A stretch of 64,000 bases of DNA, from contig NZ_JBNPWZ010000002.1 of NCBI RefSeq assembly GCF_050433565.1, positions 503,829 through 567,828 of the forward strand. The letters are read 5' to 3'. This document shows, in pieces, positions 51,646-61,144 of this stretch. The translations under genes were made by a program, and so were the position numbers. The first letter of the stretch is position 1; every line of letters begins with the position of its first letter. Source of the DNA: Ornithinibacillus bavariensis. Its GTDB lineage: Bacteria > Bacillota > Bacilli > Bacillales > Amphibacillaceae. Under the pieces are notes generated by a model. That model made no database searches. It was given only the letters and a program-made list of their open reading frames with translations, and was not told the DNA's origin.

Positions 51646-52557
51646 TTAATGAGATGAATGCTCGCTATGATCCTGATCTGATTCCATACTATGATCTTGA
51701 TCTGACTCCATATGGTGATGATGACCAGCATTTTCACCTTCAGGAGCTGGCGCAAATGATAAATGAGTTCCTGTAAATGTCATTTTTCCTAAATGTCCAG
51801 GTTCTAATAATTTATTGAATTCATCTTCCGTAAGCGGTTCTGCGGTAGAATGAATCTCTCCCACCCATTTATCAAATTCATCTGGTGATAGTGCAGTAGC
51901 AGTAAATATATTTTCAGCAAATCCTTTACCACTGAAATTTGCATTTCTTCCCATGTAATCGCCTGGAGATTCTGCTACGAGATTTATTTTAGTTATCATA
52001 TCAGCCATTGCATACTTTTGACCTGCAAGCTGAGGTATCCAGAAGCTTGTTATTGGCCCATAAGAGTATAAACGAAATTCAACAGGACGATTGGTAGGGA
52101 AAAAGACATAATTAACTGTCTCGACATCCTGTTCCGGATAACTAAAATGCCATTTCCAGTTAGAAGATGAAGCATAAATAATCAATGGATCTTGATCCTC
52201 ATACCCATCTGGAACAGATTCTACCTCATAAGTGGACTTAACAGACATTATTGATAAAAATGTAACAATTAACACTGGAACAATTACAATAATTGCTTCC
52301 AATATTGGATTTCCTTTTATATGTGGTGGTTCATAATCATCTGGCTGCTTACTTGCACGATATTTGACCAGCATGATGATTAATAATGTTATGACGATAA
52401 TAACAATGAACGCCATAGTAATAATAGAAATCCATATAACGGATGCAGTTGTTTCAGCTTGTGGTCCTTTTGGATTTAATACTAGCAAGGGCTCACAGCC
52501 AGCTAAAATGGTGGTAAGTAGTAACAACGATGAAAAAACTATCCATTTGAATCGCAT
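51646..52557 (-). CDS. qoxA: Cytochrome aa3 quinol oxidase subunit II
   Basis: A 303-residue lipoprotein (lipobox LAGC at Cys21) with two transmembrane helices and an outer cupredoxin-like domain. The CuA ligands found in cytochrome-c oxidases are missing, which marks it as the quinol type. The start follows AGAGGAG. The C-terminus carries an unusual His/Asp-rich tail of about 25 residues (GHHHHMESDQDHS, then the same MESDQDHS again), apparently a short DNA duplication. Confidence 0.95.
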   Translation of the reverse strand: MRFKWIVFSSLLLLTTILAGCEPLLVLNPKGPQAETTASVIWISIITMAFIVIIVITLLIIMLVKYRASKQPDDYEPPHIKGNPILEAIIVIVPVLIVTFLSIMSVKSTYEVESVPDGYEDQDPLIIYASSSNWKWHFSYPEQDVETVNYVFFPTNRPVEFRLYSYGPITSFWIPQLAGQKYAMADMITKINLVAESPGDYMGRNANFSGKGFAENIFTATALSPDEFDKWVGEIHSTAEPLTEDEFNKLLEPGHLGKMTFTGTHLSFAPAPEGENAGHHHHMESDQDHSMESDQDHSEHSSH

Positions 52558-52605
52558 GATTACGCTCCTCTCAAAGAATGATTGAACTATAATGAAATTG
52601 ACAAC

Positions 52606-52678
52606 AGTTCACTTGAACTTAGTTTTATGGCACAAAGTACCGTTATCATATCTTATTACGATGTGATAAAATGTACAA
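52606..52678 (-). promoter_or_regulatory. Candidate qoxA promoter and a 14-bp palindrome
   Basis: On minus, TTGTAC (52673-52678) and TAAGAT (52650-52655) are 17 bases apart. Downstream, AGTTCA-CT-TGAACT (52606-52619) is a perfect palindrome with a two-base centre, about 50 bases before the start codon, where a regulator could bind. I cannot name the regulator. Confidence 0.45.
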
Positions 52679-52764
52679 TAGTTTGAGAAATACTTCACAA
52701 ATTGTTCAAGAAAATATGTATTTTTTGTGGAAACAGGGCAGAATTCTTGTACAATTGAAATTCA

Positions 52765-52799
52765 AAAGGACATTTCACATATGATATGAAATGTCCTTT
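52765..52799. terminator. Perfect hairpin between yjcZ and qoxA
   Basis: AAAGGACATTTCA / TGAAATGTCCTTT, 13-bp stem with 9-base loop. On the minus strand it is followed by TGAATTT, so it probably ends yjcZ transcription before the qox promoter. Confidence 0.7.
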
Positions 52800-52956
52800 A
52801 GGATAAACGATTTATAGCCCACCTCTAGGGAATTTTCTGGTGTAACAAATCTAATCCATTTGTTGGTTGAATGTACAGAAATTTAACTACCTAGGACGGG
52901 GAAGTTTTTCCCCGCCATGTTGATAGTTTAGGTGGAAAAAGAGTAATGGTTTCACA

Positions 52957-53085
52957 TTACAGCCAAGCAGCACCTACGATGATTAGAAGGATAAATAACA
53001 CGACAATCAAAGCAAATCCTCCGCCATATCCGTAGCCAGCTCCGAAGCCGTATCCGCCATAACCACAGCCGTATCCAAATGACAT
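52957..53085 (-). CDS. yjcZ: YjcZ family sporulation membrane peptide
   Basis: A 42-residue peptide: a Gly/Tyr-rich N-terminal half (FGYGCGYGGYGFGAGYGYGG) and a C-terminal membrane helix (FALIVVLFILLIIVGAAWL). This is the YjcZ/SscA-like family of small sporulation peptides. AGGAGGG lies eight bases before the ATG. Two hairpins upstream (53117-53147 and 53157-53179) separate it from yjaZ. Confidence 0.92.
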   Translation of the reverse strand: MSFGYGCGYGGYGFGAGYGYGGGFALIVVLFILLIIVGAAWL

Positions 53086-53252
53086 ACTAAAATCCCTCCT
53101 AACATTTATTCAGAATTTGAAGAGCAATATAAAATTAGTCTGGCTCTTCTCGGGTAAACACTTTTATTATCAGTGTTTGTTAATACTATATGAACCTAGA
53201 AATAATTGTGTTTGGGTTATACACCTAGGTACAAGTAAATCTGTATATTTGC

Positions 53253-54035
53253 CTATTTTTCTATAAAAGCAATTTTTTCTGAGGGTATCGATAATAAATC
53301 TTTGCTTTCCTTACCAGTCTGCTGGCAATAACGATTAACTAAATAGTAACCTACACAATATCCTGCCATATGAGGAAATAACTTTTTACCATAAAGAATT
53401 TCAGTAACTCGACGAGATGATTTTGGCAAGTCAGCATTTGGTTGCACAATAGATTTCCAAATTTTTTCTGCTTCCTCCTGTGTGTAATATTGCGTCCATG
53501 GGGCTTGGAGCTCTTTGCCATATCTTTCATTAACTGCTTGTTCAGCCATGCCCTCTAATACAATCACATCTAATAGGGAATAGTCCTTCTCATCTTTAGG
53601 GTTATGAGCAAGGCGGCAACAATGATTATATTCATGGGTAAAGAGTGCTCTTATTTCATCTTCGCTGTTTATATCTGAAATAAAGAGAAATAACTTATCA
53701 CGGAAAGAAAGTCCAGATCTTCCATTGTATTGTTCCATTATTTGACGGTTATAGGTATTAGAAGGAAAGATGAAAATCGGTATATTATTACCTTTCCACA
53801 GTTTCGACAATTTTTCTTCTTCTTGTTGAACAATGCCCCAGACATTCTTTTTTCGTAATGATTCAACCAACGCTTCTCCATTACGCACTGGTTTGTAATA
53901 CATCCCATGCTGTGTTAAATACATTGCAACATCCTTTTCGTCAGCATTATCAAAATAACTGGATAACTTTTTAAAAATTTCATCGGGCTTTTGATATGCC
54001 TTTTCAAGCCATTTATCAGTACGTATAACAGTCAA
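53253..54035 (-). CDS. yjaZ: DUF2268 putative zinc protease (YjaZ-like)
   Basis: A 260-residue cytoplasmic protein. The metal motif HEYNH (in LFTHEYNHCC) followed by VLEGMAE gives the HExxH plus downstream Glu of gluzincin-like proteases; this is the DUF2268/YjaZ family. The GTG at 54044 overlaps the AAAAGGAG site, so I prefer TTG 54035, eight bases downstream. The substrate is unknown. Confidence 0.85.
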   Translation of the reverse strand: MTVIRTDKWLEKAYQKPDEIFKKLSSYFDNADEKDVAMYLTQHGMYYKPVRNGEALVESLRKKNVWGIVQQEEEKLSKLWKGNNIPIFIFPSNTYNRQIMEQYNGRSGLSFRDKLFLFISDINSEDEIRALFTHEYNHCCRLAHNPKDEKDYSLLDVIVLEGMAEQAVNERYGKELQAPWTQYYTQEEAEKIWKSIVQPNADLPKSSRRVTEILYGKKLFPHMAGYCVGYYLVNRYCQQTGKESKDLLSIPSEKIAFIEK

Positions 54036-54156
54036 TTGCTTCACTCCTTTTAATATATTGAAAGCTATAAGTTTTGCAGGGTGGGTGAAGTTGTTAATAA
54101 ATACAAAAAAGAAAAGAGGATTCGACTAGGGTGGTCAAATCCTTACTAGATTTTCT

Positions 54157-54618
54157 TTAGGAATCATCGATTTCTATTAATCTTCTTTTCATGCTTTCAG
54201 GTTTAGGAATAGTAATCGTTAAGATTTGATTTTTGAATGAAGCTTTTATTTTGTTTTGCGGTATATCAAATGGTAGGTTAACAACTTGCTCCTTGCGATG
54301 GAAGCTTTGTCTACTAAATAGAGTTTGTTGTTTCGTATCTTCTTCTTTTATTATCCGATTATCATCTACTCGAATACGAAGCTGATTACCTGAAGCTTCG
54401 ATTTGAATCTGTTCCTTCGTATAATCTCCTAGCTCTGCTTTGACAACAAAGTGTGAATCCTTTTCATACATATCTACCCAGAATGGCTTTAACTGAAATT
54501 GCTCATTCATTTGCTTAAAGGATTGGTTGAAAAAGGAATCCATTTGCCTCATAAAGTCATGTAAAGGGGTCATATCAATATCGAAGCGTCCCGGTAATCT
54601 ATTCCTTCTTGCACCCAT
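54157..54618 (-). CDS. Hsp20/alpha-crystallin small heat-shock protein
   Basis: A 153-residue ATP-independent chaperone. The alpha-crystallin domain spans about residues 45-140 (FVVKAELGDYTKEQIQIEAS..., VVNLPFDIPQNKIKASFKNQILTITIPK), with a short N-terminal arm and a C-terminal tail. The ATG at 54618 is 6 bases after GGGGTG; an upstream GTG lies in that site. No CIRCE-type inverted repeat was seen upstream. Confidence 0.9.
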   Translation of the reverse strand: MGARRNRLPGRFDIDMTPLHDFMRQMDSFFNQSFKQMNEQFQLKPFWVDMYEKDSHFVVKAELGDYTKEQIQIEASGNQLRIRVDDNRIIKEEDTKQQTLFSRQSFHRKEQVVNLPFDIPQNKIKASFKNQILTITIPKPESMKRRLIEIDDS

Positions 54619-54724
54619 ATAGTTCACCCCAGTATGGCTAATTTTTATTAACAGATTATGCTAAACACCACAAAAAGTACTGGGCTTCTTATGTAACACT
54701 TAACGAGACAAAATAAATTTTAAC

Positions 54725-55555
54725 TTATTTATCGGAAGTGAATAAGCGTATTTGATGATAAAGTTCCAGTGGTTTTTCTTCTGTAATAAGATGACCTGCT
54801 CGTTCATATGAAATTAACCTTGCGTTTGGCAGGTCCTTTACTAATTTTTTTCCTATTGTTAAGGGGACAACCCTGTCTTCCTCGCCCCAAAGCAAGAGGG
54901 TGGGGGTATGAATCTTTTGCAGCTCTTCACTTCGTAAATCACCTTCACGATGGCGTAATAGTCTGACTAGTGCTTTCGAAAAATTTTTGTCTTGAAGCGG
55001 CCTTCCATATTCCTCAATTTGATCATTAGTTATAAGTGAATGATCATAAAAAACATTCTTTAAGTTTTGTATAACCGTTTGAGGTCCGATTTTCTGCTTA
55101 GCAAGTAAATGGAAAAAGGGTAGATATGAAATATAAATAAGTAACGATCTAGCTCTTGGTAGATAGCCTGAACTACTAAAAAGTATTAACCTCTTGACCC
55201 TATTCGGAGCTCTTTTAGCAGTATACAGTGCAATTTGCCCACCCATTGAATGACCGGCTATGTACGCTTCTTTTATAGAGAAGTAGTGCAAGCACTCTAA
55301 AACTAGATGAGCGTAATTATTAAACGAATAAATAAAGGATGTTGATTTTTCACTTTTTCCAAAACCAGGTAAGTCTATAGCAATTACCGAAAAATTATTA
55401 GCTAGTAATGGTTTTAAGCGATGGAAGGTATAGGATGATGCAACAAAGCCATGAATTAATATGATTGGAGGCTTATCCTGAATTACGTATTCACAATATA
55501 TATTTGTATCTAATAGACGGATAAAGGTTTTGGTGTATTCCATATTATTCTTCAT
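54725..55555 (-). CDS. Alpha/beta hydrolase
   Basis: A hydrolase of about 276 residues with the oxyanion HGFVAS, nucleophile elbow AGHSMGGQ, acid in LLWGEEDRVVP, and the catalytic His in RAGH. This is the esterase/meta-cleavage-hydrolase-like branch of the fold; the substrate is unknown. The open frame extends 50 codons upstream to 55705, but that region is basic and unlike family N-termini. GGTGGTG precedes the ATG at 55555; an ATG at 55543 is an alternative. A TTGACT/TATTAT pair just upstream also argues against the long form. Confidence 0.8.
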   Translation of the reverse strand: MKNNMEYTKTFIRLLDTNIYCEYVIQDKPPIILIHGFVASSYTFHRLKPLLANNFSVIAIDLPGFGKSEKSTSFIYSFNNYAHLVLECLHYFSIKEAYIAGHSMGGQIALYTAKRAPNRVKRLILFSSSGYLPRARSLLIYISYLPFFHLLAKQKIGPQTVIQNLKNVFYDHSLITNDQIEEYGRPLQDKNFSKALVRLLRHREGDLRSEELQKIHTPTLLLWGEEDRVVPLTIGKKLVKDLPNARLISYERAGHLITEEKPLELYHQIRLFTSDK

Positions 55556-55786
55556 TTCACCACCAATAATAATTGTATATACAGTATAGTCAACATTGGA
55601 AGAGAAATTAACTTTTTTTCTATTCCTATATATATTCAACGCAATTCGATTTCTGTAGGAAATTTTTCCTGAATCTTTCACAATATGTCTACTCACATTT
55701 CCCAACTTTTTTAGGCTCCTTTGCTTATTTTCAACCTTTAATTTTCCGAATATAATGAAAACTGTAAGAATGAGAGGAGGAGCTTA

Positions 55787-56998
55787 ATGAAGAAGTCTTG
55801 GTTAGGTGTGTTAATTTTTGCAACACTAGTGCTGTTATTTCCAATTGTGGGCAGTGCTCAAGCAGATGATGGGAAGTTAGAAAAACTCTCCATTAATGTC
55901 AATCCGAATCCAGCGGTAGAAAAAGAAGAGTTTGTTAAAGGTGAGGTTATTGTTAAATTCAAGGATAAGGTTGCCGTTCAATCGCAAGAAAATGTGATTA
56001 AAAATGTAAATGCAAAGGTAAAAGCAGATCTGGATATTGTTAAATCTCCGTTCTTAGTGCTTGAGGTTGGGAATGTTGATGCTGTGGTCAAGGCATTGAA
56101 TAACAATCCCAATGTTGAGTATGCAGAGCCTAATTACTTACTTCACGCCACATGGACACCAAACGATCCATATTTCAGCCCTAGCTACCAATATGGGTTA
56201 TTCAATACGTATGCCAGTCAAGCTTGGGATGTAGCACGGGGTAGCTCCAATCAAGAGATTGCGGTACTAGATACTGGGGTTGATTATAATCATCCTGATT
56301 TAGATGGGAAGGTTATTCGTGGTTATGACTTTGTTCAGAATGATATGGCACCAATGGATCAAAACGGACATGGCACACATGTTGCAGGAATAGCAGCTGC
56401 TGAAACCAATAATGCTACTGGTATTGCAGGAATGGCTCCAAACACAAAAATTCTAGCAGTACGCGTATTGGATGCAAATGGAAGTGGATCTCTAGCCAAT
56501 ATTGCTGATGGCATTATTTATGCTGCAGACGCTGGTGCTGAGGTTATTAACCTATCCCTTGGCTGTGATTGCGCTACAAAAACATTAGAGAATGCTGTTA
56601 ATTATGCATGGAATAAGGGTGTTGTACTAGTTGCCGCAGCTGGGAACGATGGAGTGAACACTACATTTGAACCAGCCTCATATGCAAATGTTATTGCAGT
56701 AGGAGCGGTTGATTCCAATAATAGAAAGGCTAGCTTCTCTAACTGGGGGACTTGGGTTGATGTTATGGCGCCTGGTGTTGATATTGCTTCCACATATCCT
56801 GGCAACCGTTATGTTTACATGTCAGGTACTTCAATGGCTTCTCCGTATGTTGCTGGTCAAGCAGCATTACTAAAAGGGCAAAATCGTAGTAATTCACAGG
56901 TGCGTGCAGCTATTCAAAATACAGCTTCATCCATGAGTGGTGTTGGTACTTATGTGAAATACGGTTTAATTAATGTAAATAACTCAGTAAGATATTAA
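55787..56998 (+). CDS. Secreted S8 subtilisin-like serine protease (thermitase type)
   Basis: A 403-residue secreted protease. The signal peptide ends GSAQA (about residue 26). A propeptide follows (EEFVKGEVIVKFK to about residue 120). The catalytic domain has Asp162 (AVLDTGVDYNHP), His195 (NGHGTHVAGI) and Ser349 (SGTSMASPYVAG). It is smaller than the protease at 13.7 kb and close to thermitase in organisation (SPSYQYGLFNTYASQAW). A Cys pair, GCDCA, near residue 263 is unusual for subtilisins. The ATG follows GAGGAGG. It ends at a terminator. Confidence 0.93.
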   Translation: MKKSWLGVLIFATLVLLFPIVGSAQADDGKLEKLSINVNPNPAVEKEEFVKGEVIVKFKDKVAVQSQENVIKNVNAKVKADLDIVKSPFLVLEVGNVDAVVKALNNNPNVEYAEPNYLLHATWTPNDPYFSPSYQYGLFNTYASQAWDVARGSSNQEIAVLDTGVDYNHPDLDGKVIRGYDFVQNDMAPMDQNGHGTHVAGIAAAETNNATGIAGMAPNTKILAVRVLDANGSGSLANIADGIIYAADAGAEVINLSLGCDCATKTLENAVNYAWNKGVVLVAAAGNDGVNTTFEPASYANVIAVGAVDSNNRKASFSNWGTWVDVMAPGVDIASTYPGNRYVYMSGTSMASPYVAGQAALLKGQNRSNSQVRAAIQNTASSMSGVGTYVKYGLINVNNSVRY

Positions 56999-57004
56999 TA
57001 TAAA

Positions 57005-57035
57005 CGGAACAGAGGCAGCTCTGTTCCGCTTTTAA
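57005..57035. terminator. Bidirectional terminator between the subtilase and the acyl-CoA synthetase
   Basis: CGGAACAGAG / CTCTGTTCCG with GCAG loop; CTTTT on plus, TTTAT on minus. Confidence 0.92.
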
Positions 57036-57036
57036 T

Positions 57037-59001
57037 CTAAATTTTTGTACGTGCGTCCAATGAGTTTTGTAACATATTAACTGTCGATGGATCCTCTAGT
57101 CCAGTAATATCACCTGTTACAGTTCCTTTTACAATTATCTCTTTTAGTAGTCGTCGCATTATTTTTCCACTTACTGTTTTCGGTAATGCTTCTGCCACAA
57201 TAATTTCCTTAGGTCTAGCGATTGCCCCGATTTGTTCCACAATACTTTTACTAATATTTTCATGAAGGCTAGGAGACTCATCATAGCCTTCTGATAGTCG
57301 GACAAATACGACAGGAACTTCTCCTTTAATCGAATCAGGTATTCCAATCACTGCCACCTCAGATACACCTTCCACTTCTAACACGGCACTTTCCATTTCC
57401 ATAGTACTTAAGCGGTGACCAGCAACATTAAATGCATCATCAGACCGACCAACTACCCAAATATAGCCATCATTATCTATTAATGCTAAATCAGAGGCAT
57501 AGTAACAGCCTTCTACCTGACTAAAGTAAGCCTGGTAATATCTCTCTGGCTCCTTCCAAAGCGTTCGACATAACATAGGGAATGGTTTGCGGATTACAAG
57601 ATTTCCTAATGTCCCAGGCTTTACAGGATTGCCATCATTATCGACAACAGCGACATCTGCTCCTAAGAATTGGACTCCAGCAGATCCAGGTTTCATTGGT
57701 GTTAACCAGGCAGCCCCTGCAATTGGACAACCCGCTGTTTCTGTTTGGCCCCATGTATTGTTTACGGAGATTTGTTTTTTACCTAATGTTTCGTAGGTCC
57801 AATGCCATGTTTCTGGATCAAACGGTTCTCCAACTAGAGATATTACGTCTAAGCAGGAGAGGTCGAATTTTTTTAATACTTCATTACCAAGACTCTTTAG
57901 CATCCGTAATGCAGTAGGAGCAGTGAATAATTTATTTACCCGATATTTTTCCATGATTTGATAAAAACGATCCTTTGTAGGATAGTCGGGTGCCCCCTCG
58001 TAGACGACAGTCGTAACACCATTACTAAGGGCACCTGCAATTCCCCATATATGCATTGTTAACCACCCGATATCTGCTGAACACCAAAATACATCGTCTT
58101 TTTGATGTGCCATATGATACTTTGCGTATATATAGTTTTGAATCACAAATGCCATTCCAGAATGAACCACTCCTTTTGGCTTACCAGTTGTCCCACTAGT
58201 ATAAAAAACAATTCCAGGTTCATTAGCTTCTATATGTTCTGGCTCGCACGTCATACTCATTTTTAATCTTAGCTCTTCCCACCAATAATCTCTTCCTGGC
58301 TGCATATCCATATCGGTATTGAAGCGGTTAACAACGATAACTGCTTCTACAGAAGGTATTTCAGGAATAACTTGATCCACTTTTTCTTTTAAATAAATTT
58401 TCTTCCCACGACGCTGAGTGGCATCTGCTGTTACCATAACTTTCGGTTCAAATGCTGTTAATCTATCCTTTAATGATTTTTCAGAGTAACCGGAAAAAAT
58501 GGTGTTGTATACTGCGCCAATACGAAAACATGCAAGTACAGCAATAAATGCCTCTGCTAAATTAGGTAGGTATATTGCAACACAATCTCCTTTGGAAACA
58601 CCGAATGTTTTTAGAGCATTTGCAAAGCGATTTACTTCAGCTAATAACATATTATAGGTAAAAAATGTGGTATCACCATTTTCACCCTCCCAAATTAATG
58701 CGGTGCGATTACCAGCTCCAGCTTCAACATGACGATCTATTAGATTCACACAGGGATTACTAATCCCGCCTTCAAAAAAGCGAAAATCGGGAAGCTGACC
58801 TGTCATGGTTTTTTTCCACGGTTTATACCAAACTAATTCACGAGCAACACTGTCCCAAAAGGCTTCAGGATTTTTTTGTGAGGTAATCAGTAATTCTTGG
58901 AATGCCTTTGATGAGCCAATAGTAGTTGCTTTGGCCTTATTCTCATCTGGTTGAATAAGCTTACTGTTCTGTACAACCTGCAAAATTCCACCCACATCCA
59001 T
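57037..59001 (-). CDS. Acyl-CoA synthetase related to acetyl-CoA synthetase, altered acid pocket
   Basis: A 654-residue AMP-forming ligase of the ANL superfamily. The P-loop-like A3 motif is YTSGTTGKPKGVVH, A8 is GRSDDAFNVAGHRLSTMEME, and the C-terminal catalytic Lys is in PKTVSGKIMRR. Length and overall order fit AcsA. However, the pocket motif DTWWQTETGG of acetate-specific enzymes reads NTWGQTETAG here. The second Trp, which closes the pocket, is thus Gly. A propionate or longer or branched acid substrate is therefore likelier than acetate. An AAGGAGG site precedes the ATG. Confidence 0.88.
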   Translation of the reverse strand: MDVGGILQVVQNSKLIQPDENKAKATTIGSSKAFQELLITSQKNPEAFWDSVARELVWYKPWKKTMTGQLPDFRFFEGGISNPCVNLIDRHVEAGAGNRTALIWEGENGDTTFFTYNMLLAEVNRFANALKTFGVSKGDCVAIYLPNLAEAFIAVLACFRIGAVYNTIFSGYSEKSLKDRLTAFEPKVMVTADATQRRGKKIYLKEKVDQVIPEIPSVEAVIVVNRFNTDMDMQPGRDYWWEELRLKMSMTCEPEHIEANEPGIVFYTSGTTGKPKGVVHSGMAFVIQNYIYAKYHMAHQKDDVFWCSADIGWLTMHIWGIAGALSNGVTTVVYEGAPDYPTKDRFYQIMEKYRVNKLFTAPTALRMLKSLGNEVLKKFDLSCLDVISLVGEPFDPETWHWTYETLGKKQISVNNTWGQTETAGCPIAGAAWLTPMKPGSAGVQFLGADVAVVDNDGNPVKPGTLGNLVIRKPFPMLCRTLWKEPERYYQAYFSQVEGCYYASDLALIDNDGYIWVVGRSDDAFNVAGHRLSTMEMESAVLEVEGVSEVAVIGIPDSIKGEVPVVFVRLSEGYDESPSLHENISKSIVEQIGAIARPKEIIVAEALPKTVSGKIMRRLLKEIIVKGTVTGDITGLEDPSTVNMLQNSLDARTKI

Positions 59002-59264
59002 TTTTTATCCTCCTTAAATAGTACTAATTTGTAATTTATATTATATTAATTTTCAGAATAAATAAATGAATCTTTGGTAGGAATTATTACCTGGTACTAA
59101 TTTTTATTGCTACTTTAATCTATCTAGAATGATCTTTTCTGATAGAGGTGAGTTAGGGGATAGACTTTCGAGTGTAGCTATCATTTTAGTCATAGGGAAA
59201 GTATGGAATAGATTAACTCGGGAGAAGGGGAGTGAATGGTTTATGGAGATTTAATAAAAGGAAA

Positions 59265-59290
59265 AAGAGGCTAAGGATGAATAGCCTCTT
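59265..59290 (-). terminator. Terminator of the BCCT transporter gene
   Basis: AAGAGGCTA / TAGCCTCTT with 8-base loop and TTTCC on the minus strand, directly after the stop codon. Confidence 0.85.
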
Positions 59291-60891
59291 TAGTCCGCTT
59301 TGTCCTGCGTGTTTGTCTTTTTCTCTATGTTTCTTCTGTCAATATAGATGGTAGGAGAACGGTATTCCTTTTGTGCACGTATATCCTCGCCAGCAGCCTT
59401 GATAAACGATATTCCCAGTAATATCATGATAAACATTACTGGAAATCCAGCTACAATACTTGCGGTTTGCAGTGCCTCCAGATCTCCATAGAACATTAAA
59501 ACAAGTGGTAATAACAATAATGCGAAAGCCCAAAATAAACGATTCCAACGCATGGCTTCTCCACCAGGGACATGTTTTTGAACGACAGCAGCTAAAATGT
59601 AAGATGCTGAATCAAAGGTGGTAGAGAGAAAAATAATAGCTAGGATCGTGAAAACAATGACTATAAAGCTTGAGATAGGTAATTGATGTAGGATTGCAAT
59701 GATAGTTGCAGATGCTCCATTTTCATTCATGAAATTGATGACATCAAAGGATTCAGAGAGCTGTAAGTAAAGCCCAAAGTTTCCTAAAATGCCGAAAAAC
59801 AAAATACATCCTAGTGTACCATAGATTAAAGTACCAAAAATCATCTCTCGTATGGTTCTACCGTATGAAATTCTGGCAACAAATAACCCTACAAATGGAG
59901 CATAGACTGTCCACCAAGCCCAATAGAAAATTGTCCATGATTCTGGAAAATGGGTTGCAGGATAACCTTTGATTTGTGCTAAAGGCTCTAACCAAGTTGC
60001 CATATGAAAGAAGTTATCTAATAAAACCCCTAGACTTGTAAACGTGGATTCGCTAATAAATACAGTAGGCCCAAAGACAAAAATAAAGATTAAGATGAAG
60101 ATTGCCAACCAAATATTAACATCGCTTAGTACCTTAATCCCTTTATTTAACCCAGAATAGGCACTTGCTGCAAAGATGCATGTACATAGCACCATAATCC
60201 CTGTCTTTAGACCGAGGCTAACTGGGATGCCAGTAATATCGTGAACACCTTCTGCAATCATTGGTGTTCCTAGCGCAAGTGTTGTTCCAGCACCACCCAA
60301 TAACCCGAAAATAAACAACACATCAATAATTGTACCGATTGGTCCATCTGCTAGTCGTCCTATAACTGGTCGAGTTGCAGCGCTTATTTTTAGTACTGGT
60401 TTTTTTCGTACAAAATAAAAATATGCAATTGGTAGAGCTGGGATTGTATAAATCGCCCAGGCAATAGGTCCCCAGTGGAATATTCCATAGGTTGCTGCTA
60501 GTTCAATCGCTTCCTTTGTTTCTGGTGTCACACCAAAGGGAGGCCCTTGATAATAGTAGGCCCATTCAATCATCCCCCAGTAGAGGATGCTCGCACCAAT
60601 TCCAGCAGAAAACAACATGGCTGCCCAAGAAAATGAGCCGAATTCCTTTTCGGTTCCACGCTTACCTAATTTTATTTTCCCATATTTACTAAATGCAACA
60701 TAAAGGAGAAAAACTAACGAGAATAAACCGAGTGCTAAATAGAGAACTCCGAATTTTCCAGTGAGGAAATTATTGGCCATATTAATTGCTGCTTCTCCTG
60801 CCTCTGGAAAGAAGATTAATGGTAATGTGACCGCTAGTAAAACCACCAACGCACCAATAAATGTGGGCCAATCAATCAGTTTTGCATTCAT
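59290..60891 (-). CDS. BCCT family betaine/carnitine/choline transporter
   Basis: A 533-residue, 12-helix secondary carrier. The aromatic-box segment IFYWAWWTVYAPFVGLF and the ARISYGRTIRE loop are BCCT hallmarks. In place of the Gly-rich GMGIG of the sodium-coupled glycine-betaine carriers, it has AGIGASILYWGMIEWAYYY, closer to the carnitine/choline or precursor-exchanger type. A role in osmoprotection fits the presumed halotolerant host, but the substrate is uncertain. The ATG follows GGAAGGA. Confidence 0.9.
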   Translation of the reverse strand: MNAKLIDWPTFIGALVVLLAVTLPLIFFPEAGEAAINMANNFLTGKFGVLYLALGLFSLVFLLYVAFSKYGKIKLGKRGTEKEFGSFSWAAMLFSAGIGASILYWGMIEWAYYYQGPPFGVTPETKEAIELAATYGIFHWGPIAWAIYTIPALPIAYFYFVRKKPVLKISAATRPVIGRLADGPIGTIIDVLFIFGLLGGAGTTLALGTPMIAEGVHDITGIPVSLGLKTGIMVLCTCIFAASAYSGLNKGIKVLSDVNIWLAIFILIFIFVFGPTVFISESTFTSLGVLLDNFFHMATWLEPLAQIKGYPATHFPESWTIFYWAWWTVYAPFVGLFVARISYGRTIREMIFGTLIYGTLGCILFFGILGNFGLYLQLSESFDVINFMNENGASATIIAILHQLPISSFIVIVFTILAIIFLSTTFDSASYILAAVVQKHVPGGEAMRWNRLFWAFALLLLPLVLMFYGDLEALQTASIVAGFPVMFIMILLGISFIKAAGEDIRAQKEYRSPTIYIDRRNIEKKTNTQDKAD

Positions 60892-61144
60892 GCGGACATT
60901 CCTTCCTTTTGACTCTCAAAATTTAAATGATAATCTTAATATGTACATTTTCCTTAATCCCATTATGAATAAACCATTTTCCAAGCCTATATTTTAAAAA
61001 TATTGTTATTTGTCCTTGTAATGGTTAATTTATATATAAGATATTAAGTTCTTCTGTGCTGTAGAAAATTCGTGGTTATAGTAAAATAGGCCATATCCTT
61101 AATTGATATTACTAAAGCCCATAGAAATGAGGGGGAATCCAGTT

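Noticed and set aside
55556..55705. 50-codon N-terminal extension of the alpha/beta hydrolase
   Set aside because: The extension is basic and unlike family members, has no ribosome-binding site, and contains a promoter-like TTGACT/TATTAT pair.
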